A model generated the notes under the pieces. That model worked only from the letters and a program-made list of their open reading frames with translations, had not been told where the DNA came from and made no database searches. 64,000 nt of DNA from positions 1 to 64,000 of the forward strand of contig JAJRPF010000072.1 in NCBI GenBank assembly GCA_024280885.1, given 5' to 3'. How positions within the stretch are numbered: the stretch's first letter is position 1; each line of letters opens with the position of its first letter. This document shows, in pieces, positions 25,603-34,760 of this stretch. Source of the stretch: Planctomycetota bacterium (GTDB lineage Bacteria; Planctomycetota; JAJSAM01; JAJVHW01). The position numbers were made by a program, and so were the translations under genes.

Positions 25603-28600
25603 CTACGGATTGCGGCGGAGGCCGAGGGTCAGGTGGAAGAGGGTCGGGACCAGGAAGAGCGTGAAGATCGTCGAGACGGTGAGCCCGCCGAGGACGACCG
25701 CGCCGAGACCGCGATAGAGTTCGCTGCCTGCTCCGGGCGAGACTACGAGCGGGAGCAATCCGAAGACGGTCGTGAGTGTTGTCATGAAGATCGGCCGCAT
25801 GCGGGAGCCGATGCTCGCCTGGATCGCTGCGTCGGGGTCCATCCCTTCGTGCTGCATGTGTTGCAATGACTGGTGAACGATGAGAATCGCGTTGTTCACC
25901 ACGGTGCCGATGAGGATCACGAAGCCCAGCATGGTGAGCACGTCGAGTGGCTGCAGCGTGAACTGGTTCAGCAGCGCGAGCCCTGCGAAGCCGCCGACGG
26001 CGCCGAGTGGCACCGAGAGGATGACGACCAGTGGGTAGACCCACGACTCGAAGAGCGCCGCCATCAGGAGGTACGTGATCAGCAGCGCGAGCAGGATGTT
26101 GAAGCGCAACGCCGTCCACGTCGCCTCGAGCTTGTCCGCCGTGCCAGCGAGATTGATGCTGTAGCCATCCGGCAACGCTCCGTCGGCGCGGATCACAGCG
26201 ATGATCTGCGCTCGGATGCGCTCCATCGCGTCCTCGATCGCCATCTCGGCAGGTGGTGAGATCTGGATCGCGATCGTGCGTTCACGTTCGCGGTGGTTGA
26301 TCTGTTCCGGGCCGCTCGAAAGCTCGGTGCGTGCGATGGCACGCAGTGGCACCAGATCACCCATGGGTGTCGCCAGCGGGAGGTCGTCGAGGTCGTGACC
26401 ACCGCGGATGTACTCCGCTCGTCCCATGATCGTGAGGTCGATCTCGTCGCCGTCAACGTAGTAGTCGGTGGCGTATGCGCCGTCGACGAGCGCGTTCACC
26501 GCGTACCCGAGTTCACTGGCACTGAAGCCGAGTTGTGCCGCCTTCTCCCACTCGGGAAGGACGTGCATCTCGGGGTTGGAGAGGTCGAGCGAGGGCTTCG
26601 GGAACGCTTGAGCGCCCGGGACGACGCCGGGAACCATGCCCATGATCCGACCGCCCAATCCGACCAGGACGCGCAAATCCGGCCCGGTGATCTCGACGTC
26701 GATCGTGCGGCCTGCGGAGAGTCCCTGCTCGAAGAGGCTCGACTGCTTCGCGATGGCGAACGTCCCGGGGAGGTCGCCCGCAGTCCGCTGGATCAGCGGG
26801 ACCAGATCTGCGGCACGCAACGGGTCGATGGCACGCAGCCCGAGGAAGACGCTGCGCCCGGTGGCGACGTAGAAGAAATCGGAGATGGCAGGGTAGTCGA
26901 GCTGCGCGAGGTCCGCGGCGTCGCGGTCGACGTCCCAGTACGGACGCAGGCGTTCTTCGATCGTCTCCCCGAGACCGACGAGTTCGTCCATGTTGTACCC
27001 CGGTGGGGGCAGGAGAATCCCGAACACGAGGTTGCGGTTGCCTGTCGGGAGGTACTCCACTTTCGGCAACATGGCCCAACTACCGAAGACCGCTCCGCCC
27101 ACGAGGAGCAGCACGAGTGCGACGCCGCGAACGGCGCTCTTTTGGAGCCATGCGTTCGCGCCGACAACCGCAGCCACTCCCCAGCGTCCGAACGCGTCGA
27201 TTGGGCCGAGACTCAACTTCCGCGCTTTCTGCTTGTCCGCGCTGTGTTCGCCGAGGATGCGCGACGTCGCCGTCGAGATCACAGTCACGGAAACGACCAA
27301 CGAGAGGGCGACGGCGGCGCTGATGGCAAGCGCGATGTCGCGGAAGAGTTGCCCTGCTTCCTCCTCGACGAAGAGCACGGGCACGAAGACAGCGAGCGTC
27401 GTCAGTGTCGACGCAATGACGGCGCCCCAAACTTCCTGCGTGCCCTTCACTGCGGCCGTCATGGGCGGCTCGCCGTTCTGGTAGTGCCGGTAGATATTCT
27501 CCAGCACGACCACCGCGTTGTCGACCAGCATGCCAACGGCGAACGCGAGTCCCGCCAGGCTGATCACGTTGAGCGAACGGCCCAGAAGACCGAGAACTAG
27601 GAACGAGCCGATCAGACTCGTCGGAATGGCGAGTGCGATAACCAACGTCGAGCGCACGCTACGCAAGAAGACGAGCAGCACAATGATCGTCAGGATGCCG
27701 CCGATCACGATGCTCTGGTTGACGAGCCCGATCGACGAATAGATGTACTCGGTCTCGTCGTAGACCTGCTTCAGCGAGAGCCCGCGCTTCTTCAGGGCGC
27801 CGTCGTTCAGTTCGTCTACCGCGGCGCGCAATCCATCCATCACGTCGAGCACGTTCGCGCCCGTCTCGCGCTGGCAGTTCACGGCGATGGACGTCTCACC
27901 GAAACTCCGGACGGTTCCACTGGGCTTCTTGAATCCCAGACGGACCTCGGCTACGTCGCGCAGGTAGACTGGTACGCCGTTCTGTTCGGTGAGCACGGTC
28001 GAGGCGACGTCTTCCTCCGACGTGAACTGTCCGAGCGTGCGCACGACGTAGCGCCGTTTGCCCTCCCAGAAGTCACCGCCCGAGGTGTCTTGGTTGCGCG
28101 CGCGCAGCGCGCGGCGCACATCCGCGATCGTCAAGCGTCGCGCGGCGAGTCGGGCTGGGTCGACGATCACCTGCAGCTCGTCGATGCGACCGCCGAGGAC
28201 GTCGGAATTGGAGACACCCGGGACGCGCTCGAAGCGCGCCTCGATCAGATCCTCGGTCAGCCGCCGCAACTTGGTGATGTCCTGCTCGGGCGGCAGCAGC
28301 GGGCGCAGCGAAGCGTCCTGCTCCACGGCGCGGCGCAGCCGTGCGAGTCGCAGGCCCATGCTCGCCGCGCGGATCACCGGCGCAAGTGCCGTTGCCGTGC
28401 CGGGGTGCGCGTCAGCAAAATCCTGCACCTCGGCGCGTTCCGGTACGAGCGGTCCCAGGATGAACCACGCGATGGGGGAGCCGGACGACGACGACGTCGA
28501 GATGACCGGCTCCTGCGCGTCCTCCGGGTAGTCACGGACCTGTTGGAGTCGCGCATTCACTTTGAGGAGCGCCGAGTCCATATTCGTGCCGACGACGAAT

Positions 28601-28881
28601 TCGAGTGACACGCTCGCGCGGGAGTCCGACGACTCCGACGAGAGCTTCGTCAGACCCACGACCGCCTTCAGTTGCTCTTCTTGCGGCTGGACGATCTCGC
28701 GTTCGACCTCTTGCGGGCTGGCGCCCGGCCAGAGCGTTTCGATCGAGATCGTTGGGGTCTGCACTTCCGGCGTGAGTTGCATCGGCATGCGCAGGAATGC
28801 GATCGTGCCGAAGAGCGCCACGAGGAGAACGCCGACGGCGACCTTCACGGGGTTGCGTATGAACAGCTCTACGGGTTGCAT
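25603..28881 (-). CDS. RND-family efflux permease
   Basis: A 1092-residue inner-membrane RND transporter with the classic layout: one N-terminal helix (VAVGVLLVALFGTIAFL), a large periplasmic loop, six helices, a second large loop and five helices. The helix-4 motif is GMLVDNAVVVLENIYRH; AcrB-type pumps have two aspartates (DD) here and this one has DN, as in a subset of RND permeases. It drives proton-coupled export of hydrophobic compounds or metals. The ATG is 15 bp downstream of the membrane fusion gene in a marR-MFP-RND operon. No outer-membrane TolC gene is present, so it presumably shares one encoded elsewhere. Confidence 0.92.
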   Translation of the reverse strand: MQPVELFIRNPVKVAVGVLLVALFGTIAFLRMPMQLTPEVQTPTISIETLWPGASPQEVEREIVQPQEEQLKAVVGLTKLSSESSDSRASVSLEFVVGTNMDSALLKVNARLQQVRDYPEDAQEPVISTSSSSGSPIAWFILGPLVPERAEVQDFADAHPGTATALAPVIRAASMGLRLARLRRAVEQDASLRPLLPPEQDITKLRRLTEDLIEARFERVPGVSNSDVLGGRIDELQVIVDPARLAARRLTIADVRRALRARNQDTSGGDFWEGKRRYVVRTLGQFTSEEDVASTVLTEQNGVPVYLRDVAEVRLGFKKPSGTVRSFGETSIAVNCQRETGANVLDVMDGLRAAVDELNDGALKKRGLSLKQVYDETEYIYSSIGLVNQSIVIGGILTIIVLLVFLRSVRSTLVIALAIPTSLIGSFLVLGLLGRSLNVISLAGLAFAVGMLVDNAVVVLENIYRHYQNGEPPMTAAVKGTQEVWGAVIASTLTTLAVFVPVLFVEEEAGQLFRDIALAISAAVALSLVVSVTVISTATSRILGEHSADKQKARKLSLGPIDAFGRWGVAAVVGANAWLQKSAVRGVALVLLLVGGAVFGSWAMLPKVEYLPTGNRNLVFGILLPPPGYNMDELVGLGETIEERLRPYWDVDRDAADLAQLDYPAISDFFYVATGRSVFLGLRAIDPLRAADLVPLIQRTAGDLPGTFAIAKQSSLFEQGLSAGRTIDVEITGPDLRVLVGLGGRIMGMVPGVVPGAQAFPKPSLDLSNPEMHVLPEWEKAAQLGFSASELGYAVNALVDGAYATDYYVDGDEIDLTIMGRAEYIRGGHDLDDLPLATPMGDLVPLRAIARTELSSGPEQINHRERERTIAIQISPPAEMAIEDAMERIRAQIIAVIRADGALPDGYSINLAGTADKLEATWTALRFNILLALLITYLLMAALFESWVYPLVVILSVPLGAVGGFAGLALLNQFTLQPLDVLTMLGFVILIGTVVNNAILIVHQSLQHMQHEGMDPDAAIQASIGSRMRPIFMTTLTTVFGLLPLVVSPGAGSELYRGLGAVVLGGLTVSTIFTLFLVPTLFHLTLGLRRNP

Positions 28882-28896
28882 CGCGTGCGGCTCGGA

Positions 28897-30225
28897 CTAC
28901 TCGGTCTGCGGTGCCGGAGCCGGTGCGGGATCACGTACTGGAGCAGGTGCCGGGGCCGGAGCAGGCGTGGCGACCTGGATGGCCTGTCCCGGGCGGATCC
29001 GTTCATTCCCGCGCGTCACCACGAGGTCGCCCTCGGCGAGTTCCCCTTCGACGCAGATGAGCGCTCCGACAGCGGCGCCTGTTCGAACCGGGACCGGTCG
29101 GGCCGTGGACGGTGCGCCCTCTGTGCCCGCCGTGACGACGTAGACGATGGGCGCCGGCCCGCCGAGGACGAGCGCGTCCTTCGGAACGAGCAGGGCCGAT
29201 GCCGGTTCGCCGACGTCGAGCCAGACACGCGCGAACATACCGGGGCGCAGCTCCCCGCCGTCGGCGCCGGGGTGGGGCGCGGCGGTGACGCGTACGTCCA
29301 CCGGGAACGTGCGCGTGCGCTCGTCACCACGTGGAATGATCGCGTGGATCTGCCCCGCGAACTCACGACCGGGAAGCGCGCCGGCCGTGACGATCGCCTT
29401 CCCGCCGACGCGTAAGCGTGGGATGTAGTCTTCGACGACGCCCACACGCACTTCGAGTTCACCGACGGATGCGATCTCGATGACGGGGTCACCTGTGGAT
29501 ACCCACTCGCCGATCTCGACTCGCTCGCGCACGACGACGCCGTCAAAGGGGGCGCGGATGGTCCTGCGCTCCAGATCGTCCTCGAGGCGTTCGATGCGCG
29601 CCTTCTGCGTCGCCACGCGCGCCTCGGCCTGCGCGATCTTCTCCTTGCGCGGACCGGCCTTCAGGAGTGCGAGCGCGGTCTCTGCTTGGCGATGCAGCTG
29701 TTCCACGGCCCGCAGTCTCAGGCGGATGCGCCGGTACTCGTCCTCGCTCACACTCCCGGTCGCCTTCAGGCGGTCTGCGCTCTCGAGGTCCCAGCGCGCG
29801 AACTCCAACTCGGACTCGGTTGCATCGAAGCGGGATTGGGCCTGGCGGACATCCTCTTTGCGCGCGCCATTGCGCAGCTCCGCCAGCTCATGGTTGCGGA
29901 GGTCGAGCTCGGCCTTGGCCGTGCGCACATCGATCTCGATCCCGGTCGTGCGCAGTTTCGCGACGGCCTGTCCTTTCGCCACGGCGTCGCCCTCGCGTGT
30001 CGAGAGCTTGACGATGCGCCCCTGCGACTCCGAGCTGAGGACCGCAGTGCGCGCCGCACGGACGGTGCCGACGACGGAGTGACGCGGTGCGACGTCGTGC
30101 CGGACGACTGCCTCAGCTTCCACTGGTGCCGGCGGACGGGCCTGTGCGAATGCGACCGTCGGGACCAAGCCGCATGCGAGCAGCGCGACGACCTGCGCGG
30201 TCAGGCCGGAAAGCGTGACTCTCAT
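28897..30225 (-). CDS. RND efflux membrane fusion protein
   Basis: A 442-residue periplasmic adaptor. It has a signal peptide (MRVTLSGLTAQ...ACGLVPTVAFA), a lipoyl half-motif (GRIVKLSTREGDAVAKGQAV), a long coiled-coil hairpin (about residues 85-185, with LDLRNHELAELRNGARKEDV), a second lipoyl half (RTIRAPFDGVVVRERVEIGEWV), then beta-barrel and membrane-proximal domains. The C-terminus is an Ala/Pro repeat tail. Its ATG overlaps the MarR stop (ATGA, 30222-30225), so repressor and adaptor are translationally coupled. Confidence 0.9.
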   Translation of the reverse strand: MRVTLSGLTAQVVALLACGLVPTVAFAQARPPAPVEAEAVVRHDVAPRHSVVGTVRAARTAVLSSESQGRIVKLSTREGDAVAKGQAVAKLRTTGIEIDVRTAKAELDLRNHELAELRNGARKEDVRQAQSRFDATESELEFARWDLESADRLKATGSVSEDEYRRIRLRLRAVEQLHRQAETALALLKAGPRKEKIAQAEARVATQKARIERLEDDLERRTIRAPFDGVVVRERVEIGEWVSTGDPVIEIASVGELEVRVGVVEDYIPRLRVGGKAIVTAGALPGREFAGQIHAIIPRGDERTRTFPVDVRVTAAPHPGADGGELRPGMFARVWLDVGEPASALLVPKDALVLGGPAPIVYVVTAGTEGAPSTARPVPVRTGAAVGALICVEGELAEGDLVVTRGNERIRPGQAIQVATPAPAPAPAPVRDPAPAPAPQTE

Positions 30226-30728
30226 CCGTCTGAGTCCTGGCACCGCGCGGTCTCGTCGCACGGCACGCGCTGCAGGTTGTCGCGGATGCGTGCGAGAAGC
30301 TCCTGCAGTACGAGCGCCTCCTCGGCGGAGATGCCCTTGAGCGCGCGGGCGCGAATGGAACGCGCCGCGTCCGCGATCTTGGCGAAGGCTGGTTGCGCCC
30401 GCTCCAGCGGTTCGACCAACTTCTTGCGACGATCCGCGTCGCTCGCGCGGCGCACGATCCAGCCGTCGCGTTCCATTCGGTTGAGAACCCCGGTGAGCGT
30501 CGGGGCCTCGATCCCCACCTGGGCCGCCAGCTCGGCTTGGGACGCAGCTCCGAGCATCGCGAGAGCCGCCAATACCTGACATTGACGCAGCGTGATCCCG
30601 TGCGGGCGGAGCGCCGTTGCGCACTCGCGTTCGAAGGCATTGGCAGTGTCGATGACCCACCAGCCCACGCTCTTCTCGAAGTCGTATTCCAGCACTTTGT
30701 TCGCTCCGGTCCGTCGATCCATTCGCAT
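30222..30728 (-). CDS. MarR-family transcriptional regulator
   Basis: A 168-residue winged-helix regulator. LRQCQVLAALAMLGAASQAELAAQVGIEAPTLTGVLNRMERDGWI, broken here only for reading, spans the recognition helix; the wing carries the conserved DADRRKKLVEPL. Dimer helices flank both sides. As first gene of the efflux operon it most likely represses itself and the pump, with ligand release by exported compounds. ATG 30728 is chosen (MRMDRR); ATG 30722 is an equal alternative. The upstream 30729-30889 gap, shared with the divergent PLP enzyme, would hold its operator, but I see no clean palindrome. Confidence 0.88.
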   Translation of the reverse strand: MRMDRRTGANKVLEYDFEKSVGWWVIDTANAFERECATALRPHGITLRQCQVLAALAMLGAASQAELAAQVGIEAPTLTGVLNRMERDGWIVRRASDADRRKKLVEPLERAQPAFAKIADAARSIRARALKGISAEEALVLQELLARIRDNLQRVPCDETARCQDSDG

Positions 30729-30889
30729 GCTAAGTGACGGCGTCGGAACGGTTCGTGGATTCGGTCGGTGGGGCGGCAAACGACGAATCGAGCGAGTCCT
30801 GGATCCCGGGGACGCCAGCCTGCTTCCCAATTGACGCTTATCTCAGTGCAGGCTCGACGTGTGGGGGCGCTGTACGAGACACTGCGTCC

Positions 30890-32086
30890 ATGAGCGGACT
30901 TCCCGACGACGAATTGGCCCGTCGAGTTCACCTCGACACGCTCGCGGCGCAAACGGTGTACGCACCGTCGCCAGAGACCCTCGGCGAGGGATTGCGCTCG
31001 CGGCCGGCGGCGCCGCCCATCGGACTCGCGGCAGCCTACGAATTCGACTCCCTGGAGGCGTCGGAGACGCCGCTCGCGGGGGACGAAGGATACGCCTACG
31101 CGCGCTACGGTCACCCGGCGGGACGCGCGTTCGAGCGTACGATCGCTGCGCTCGAGGGGGCGGAGGACGCGGTCGCCACGGCGAGCGGGATGGCCGCGAT
31201 CCATGGCGTCGTGCTGGCGCTGGCGAAGCAGGGCGACGTCATCGTGCTCCAGGAGGATGCGTACGGCGGCACCGCCGCGCTCTTTCGCACGGATTTCGCG
31301 CGCATGGGGATCGAGACGCTCATGGTTGATGTGCGCGATGGCGGGCAGTTCGCCGCCGCGCTCGAGCGACGTCCGCGCCTGATTCTCGCGGAGACGCTCT
31401 CCAATCCGCTGGCGCGGGGGATCGACATCCCCGGACTCGCGCAAGCATGCCACGCGGTCGATGCCCGTCTGGTGGTGGACGGGACGTTCGCGACCCCGGC
31501 GCTTTCGCGTCCCATCGACGAGGGGGCCGACGTCGTCCTGCACTCTGCGACGAAGTTTCTCGGCGGCCACCACGATCTCACGGCGGGTGTGGTCTGTGGG
31601 GCGGCGGAACTCATGGGAGACGTGCGCCGTGTCAGCGTACGGACGGGCGGGCGTGTGGCGCCATTCGACGCCTGGCTGGCCCTGCGCGGTGTGCGGACGC
31701 TTGCACTGCGGATGGAGCGCGCACAGGCGAATGCCTGCGAGCTCGCGCAGCGTCTGCGGGCCCACGACGGCGTCGGTGCAGTCCACCATCCCGGCTGGGG
31801 CGCGATGCTGGCGTTCGACTGCGGGTCTCGGGAGCGAGTGGGAGCCGTCGTGCGTGCGCTGCGGATCTGCCGTCTGACCCCGAGTCTCGGAGGCGTGACG
31901 ACGACGTCGAGCCATCCCGCAACGTCGTCGCATCGTGCGCTCACCGCGGACGAGCGCGAGCGACTGGGCGTTGGCGACGGGCTCCTGCGAATCTCGTGCG
32001 GGATCGAGAATGTGGAGGACGTTTGGGCGGACTTCGTCGGCGCGTTCGAGCAGGCCGCGCTCCCGCAGGAGCCCGAAGCTGCGTAG
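30890..32086 (+). CDS. Cys/Met-metabolism PLP enzyme (cystathionine gamma-synthase/lyase family)
   Basis: A 398-residue fold-type I PLP enzyme of the trans-sulfuration group. YARYGHPAGRAFERTIAALEGAE, interrupted at GHPAG from the usual Y-x-R-x-x-N-P-T, precedes the ASGMAAIHGVVLAL phosphate loop; the PLP lysine is in HSATKFLGGHHDL. The C-terminus has LRISCGIENVEDVWADF, as in MetB/MetC/CGL. Which reaction it carries out (gamma-synthase, beta-lyase, gamma-lyase) is not decidable from motifs. ATG 30890 matches the family start; the frame opens earlier at 30734, but that part overlaps the marR control region. Confidence 0.85.
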   Translation: MSGLPDDELARRVHLDTLAAQTVYAPSPETLGEGLRSRPAAPPIGLAAAYEFDSLEASETPLAGDEGYAYARYGHPAGRAFERTIAALEGAEDAVATASGMAAIHGVVLALAKQGDVIVLQEDAYGGTAALFRTDFARMGIETLMVDVRDGGQFAAALERRPRLILAETLSNPLARGIDIPGLAQACHAVDARLVVDGTFATPALSRPIDEGADVVLHSATKFLGGHHDLTAGVVCGAAELMGDVRRVSVRTGGRVAPFDAWLALRGVRTLALRMERAQANACELAQRLRAHDGVGAVHHPGWGAMLAFDCGSRERVGAVVRALRICRLTPSLGGVTTTSSHPATSSHRALTADERERLGVGDGLLRISCGIENVEDVWADFVGAFEQAALPQEPEAA

Positions 32087-32212
32087 GCTGAAGCCCGAGC
32101 GCGGCAGCGCCGGTACTCCGCCTCTACCGAAGTCGACGTGCGTTCGCTCGGCGCGTGTCGCGCGCACGCGCTGTACGATGCGCCGCTCACCGGCGACGCA
32201 CAGGAGACAGAG

Positions 32213-34399
32213 TTGGACGACCCCGAGACATCCCCGAAGACCTCTCCCCGAGTGACCTATCCAGAGACGCGCCGCGACGATGTCGTCGAGACCCTGCACG
32301 GCGTCGAAGTCACCGACCCCTATCGCTGGCTGGAGGATCTCGACAGCGAAGAAACAGCGGATTGGGTGCGACGCCAGAACGTCATCACGGACACGTTTCT
32401 TGGCAGCATCCCCGAGCGCACAGCGATTCGCGCGCGCCTGGAACGTCTCTGGGATCACGAGAAATTCGGGGTGCCGTATCGAAAGGCGGGGCGCGTCTTC
32501 TATCGGCGCAACTCGGGATTGCAGAGTCAAGCCGTCCTCCATGTCGCCGAGTCGCTGGAGGCGGAGCCGCGTGTCCTTCTCGATCCGAATACGCTCTCGA
32601 CGGACGGGACGATCGCGCTCGGCCCGACCGCGGTCAGTCCCGATGGGAAGCTCCTCGCGTACGGCCTGCAGGAGTCCGGGTCCGATTGGATCGAGTGGCG
32701 CGTTCGTGACATCGATACGGGGGAGGACCGCGAGGATCGCATCCGCTGGTCGAAGTTCTCGGAGGCGACCTGGTCGAAGGATGCGCTCGGCTTCTACTAC
32801 AGCGCGTACGACGCTCCGGAAGACGGTAAGACGTTCGAGGGGGCGAACTTTCATCAGCGCCTCTGGTACCACCGCGTCGGCACGCCGCAATGCGATGACG
32901 AACTGATCTTCGCGGAACCGCAACACCCAAAGCGCGGCTTCCAGGCGACGGTTTCCGACGACGGGCGACTCTTCGTCATCTCCGTCTGGGAAGGCACGGC
33001 GCGGGAGAACCGCCTTTACGTGCGCGACCTACATTGCCGCGGGAAGAGTGGTGATGAGAAGAGTGGCGATGGGGAGAACGGCGCCGGGGAAGTCGTGCGA
33101 CTGCTGGACGACGCCGACGCGAGCTACACCTTCGTTGGGAGCTTGGGGACGACGCTCTTCGTATGCACGGATCGCGATGCCGACCGCTCGCGCGTCGTTG
33201 CCATCGACCTCAATGCGTCCGCGGCGGAAGAGCCGGATGCCGACCAACCATGTTCGGGGTGGCGTGAGGTCGTCCCCGAGATGGCTGAGAACCTGGTGGG
33301 GGCGTCACTCGTCGGCGGGCAACTGATCTGCGCGTATCTGAAGGACGCGCACTCCCTCGTGCGCGTGTTCGCTGCCGACGGCGCGTTCGTACGCGATGTG
33401 GCGCTGCCCGGGATCGGATCGGCACTGGGATTCCACGGGGACGCGTCCGAGCCGGAGACGTTCTTTGTCTTCAGCGGGTTCATGACCCCGGCGGCTGTGT
33501 ATCGCTACGACGTTGCGACCGGCGCAGCGTCGCTCTACCGGCGTCCTGACGTGCCTTTCGATCCATCTGATTTCGAGACGCAGCAGGTGTTCTGTACGTC
33601 CAGGGACGGCACCCGAATTCCCCTCTTCGTCACGCATCGGAAGGGCCTTGTTCTGGATGGGCAGAACCCGACCCTGCTCTACGGCTACGGTGGCTTCAAT
33701 ATCCCGCTGACCCCGGCGTTCTCGCCTTCCAATTTGGCTTGGATGGAGATGGGGGGCGTCCATGTCGTCGCCAATCTGCGGGGCGGCGGTGAGTACGGCG
33801 AAGAGTGGCATACCGGCGGGATGAAGGCGCAGAAGCAGAACGTCTTCGACGACTTCATTGCGGCGGCGGAGTGGTTGATCGACGCGGGCTTCACGACGTC
33901 GCCGAGACTCGCGATCCACGGCGGCAGCAACGGCGGACTACTGATCGGCGCCTGTATGACGCAGCGGCCCGAACTCTTCGGCGCGGCGCTGCCAGCCGTC
34001 GGAGTCCTCGACATGCTGCGCTTTCACAGATTCACGATCGGTTGGGCGTGGATCAGTGACTACGGATCGCCCGACGACGCGGACATGTTCCCGCATCTCC
34101 TCGCCTACTCACCGCTCCACAATCTGCGGTCGGATTTGCCCGACGGGAGCGCGTACCCGCCAACCATGGTGATGACGGGCGACCACGACGATCGCGTCGT
34201 TCCATCGCACAGCTTCAAGTTCGCGGCGCAGTTGCAGCACGTACAACCAAGCGGCAACCCGTGTCTGATCCGGATCGAAACGCGCGCCGGACACGGTGCC
34301 GGCAAGCCGACCGCGAAGGTACTCGACGAGCACGCCGACAAGTGGACGTTCCTGATCCGGGCGCTCGACATGCAACTTCCCGCCGCATTCGGCGCGTAG
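32213..34399 (+). CDS. Prolyl oligopeptidase family serine peptidase (S9A)
   Basis: A 728-residue S9A peptidase that cuts proline-containing peptides. The N-terminus has YPETRRDDVVETLHGVEVTD and DPYRWLEDLDS. A seven-blade propeller follows. The alpha/beta-hydrolase domain has GGSNGGLLIGACMTQ (Ser), DHDDRVVPSHSFKF (Asp) and the His in RAGHGAGKPTAK. The TTG at 32213 is preferred because AGGAGA lies 7 bases upstream and gives the family length; GTG 32138 would add 25 unrelated residues and lacks a ribosome site. No signal peptide, so cytoplasmic. It probably takes part in peptide turnover. Confidence 0.9.
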   Translation: MDDPETSPKTSPRVTYPETRRDDVVETLHGVEVTDPYRWLEDLDSEETADWVRRQNVITDTFLGSIPERTAIRARLERLWDHEKFGVPYRKAGRVFYRRNSGLQSQAVLHVAESLEAEPRVLLDPNTLSTDGTIALGPTAVSPDGKLLAYGLQESGSDWIEWRVRDIDTGEDREDRIRWSKFSEATWSKDALGFYYSAYDAPEDGKTFEGANFHQRLWYHRVGTPQCDDELIFAEPQHPKRGFQATVSDDGRLFVISVWEGTARENRLYVRDLHCRGKSGDEKSGDGENGAGEVVRLLDDADASYTFVGSLGTTLFVCTDRDADRSRVVAIDLNASAAEEPDADQPCSGWREVVPEMAENLVGASLVGGQLICAYLKDAHSLVRVFAADGAFVRDVALPGIGSALGFHGDASEPETFFVFSGFMTPAAVYRYDVATGAASLYRRPDVPFDPSDFETQQVFCTSRDGTRIPLFVTHRKGLVLDGQNPTLLYGYGGFNIPLTPAFSPSNLAWMEMGGVHVVANLRGGGEYGEEWHTGGMKAQKQNVFDDFIAAAEWLIDAGFTTSPRLAIHGGSNGGLLIGACMTQRPELFGAALPAVGVLDMLRFHRFTIGWAWISDYGSPDDADMFPHLLAYSPLHNLRSDLPDGSAYPPTMVMTGDHDDRVVPSHSFKFAAQLQHVQPSGNPCLIRIETRAGHGAGKPTAKVLDEHADKWTFLIRALDMQLPAAFGA

Positions 34400-34439
34400 T
34401 CGGCCGCGCTGACGAGATATCGGATATCTTTCAGCTTGT

Positions 34440-34575
34440 CTGCACCGGCTCAGGATTCCGATACGTTCAGTACACGGGTCGTGGTGGAAGTCCCTGGACC
34501 GTCTTGTGGCGGTCCTGTCCCCGAGAGGGCGGAAGCCACGGCCCGCTCTCGTCGGTCCAGGCTTAAGCAGCCTGC
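34440..34575 (+). ncRNA. Candidate structured RNA in intergenic region
   Basis: The 361-bp gap 34400-34760 holds no convincing gene, but it contains nested complementarity: CCTGGACCG (34493-34501) pairs with CGGTCCAGG (34553-34561), enclosing CGAGAG/CTCTCG (34522-34527 with 34546-34551). An alternative hairpin GGACCG/CGGTCC (34496-34501 with 34510-34515) competes with the outer helix, which could form a switch. Segments GTGGAAGTCC and GCGGAAGCCAC faintly recall cobalamin riboswitch pieces, but the core consensus is not met. Neither SRP, RNase P nor tmRNA signatures fit. A 15-bp near-tandem GTGTCCGTTAGC pair at 34701-34727 also lies between it and the next gene. Confidence 0.3.
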
Positions 34576-34760
34576 ACAGGATGCGACCGACAGATGCCAC
34601 CGACCGGCTCGTCGCCAGAAGTGTATCCCGCGCACTGCCCTGCCGCCTTGGCCCAGTCGAGTCCCGGCCAGCGCCCATGCTCTCCCGCGCCTACGGCCGC
34701 GTGTCCGTTAGCCTCGTGTCCGTTAGCATGGTCACGATCTCACGATGGGAGGTACGCAGC

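Noticed and set aside
32138..32212. N-terminal extension of the prolyl oligopeptidase from GTG 32138
   Set aside because: No ribosome site precedes it and the 25 residues do not resemble the family; TTG 32213 has AGGAGA at the right distance.
30113..32926. 937-residue minus-strand ORF through marR, the PLP enzyme and the prolyl oligopeptidase start
   Set aside because: It crosses three supported genes and an intergenic region with no domain of its own.
34440..34575. SRP RNA, RNase P RNA or tmRNA
   Set aside because: The GGAAGG.AGCAGCC tetraloop region of SRP RNA, the GAGGAAAGTCCGGG core of RNase P and the tRNA-like ends of tmRNA are all absent.
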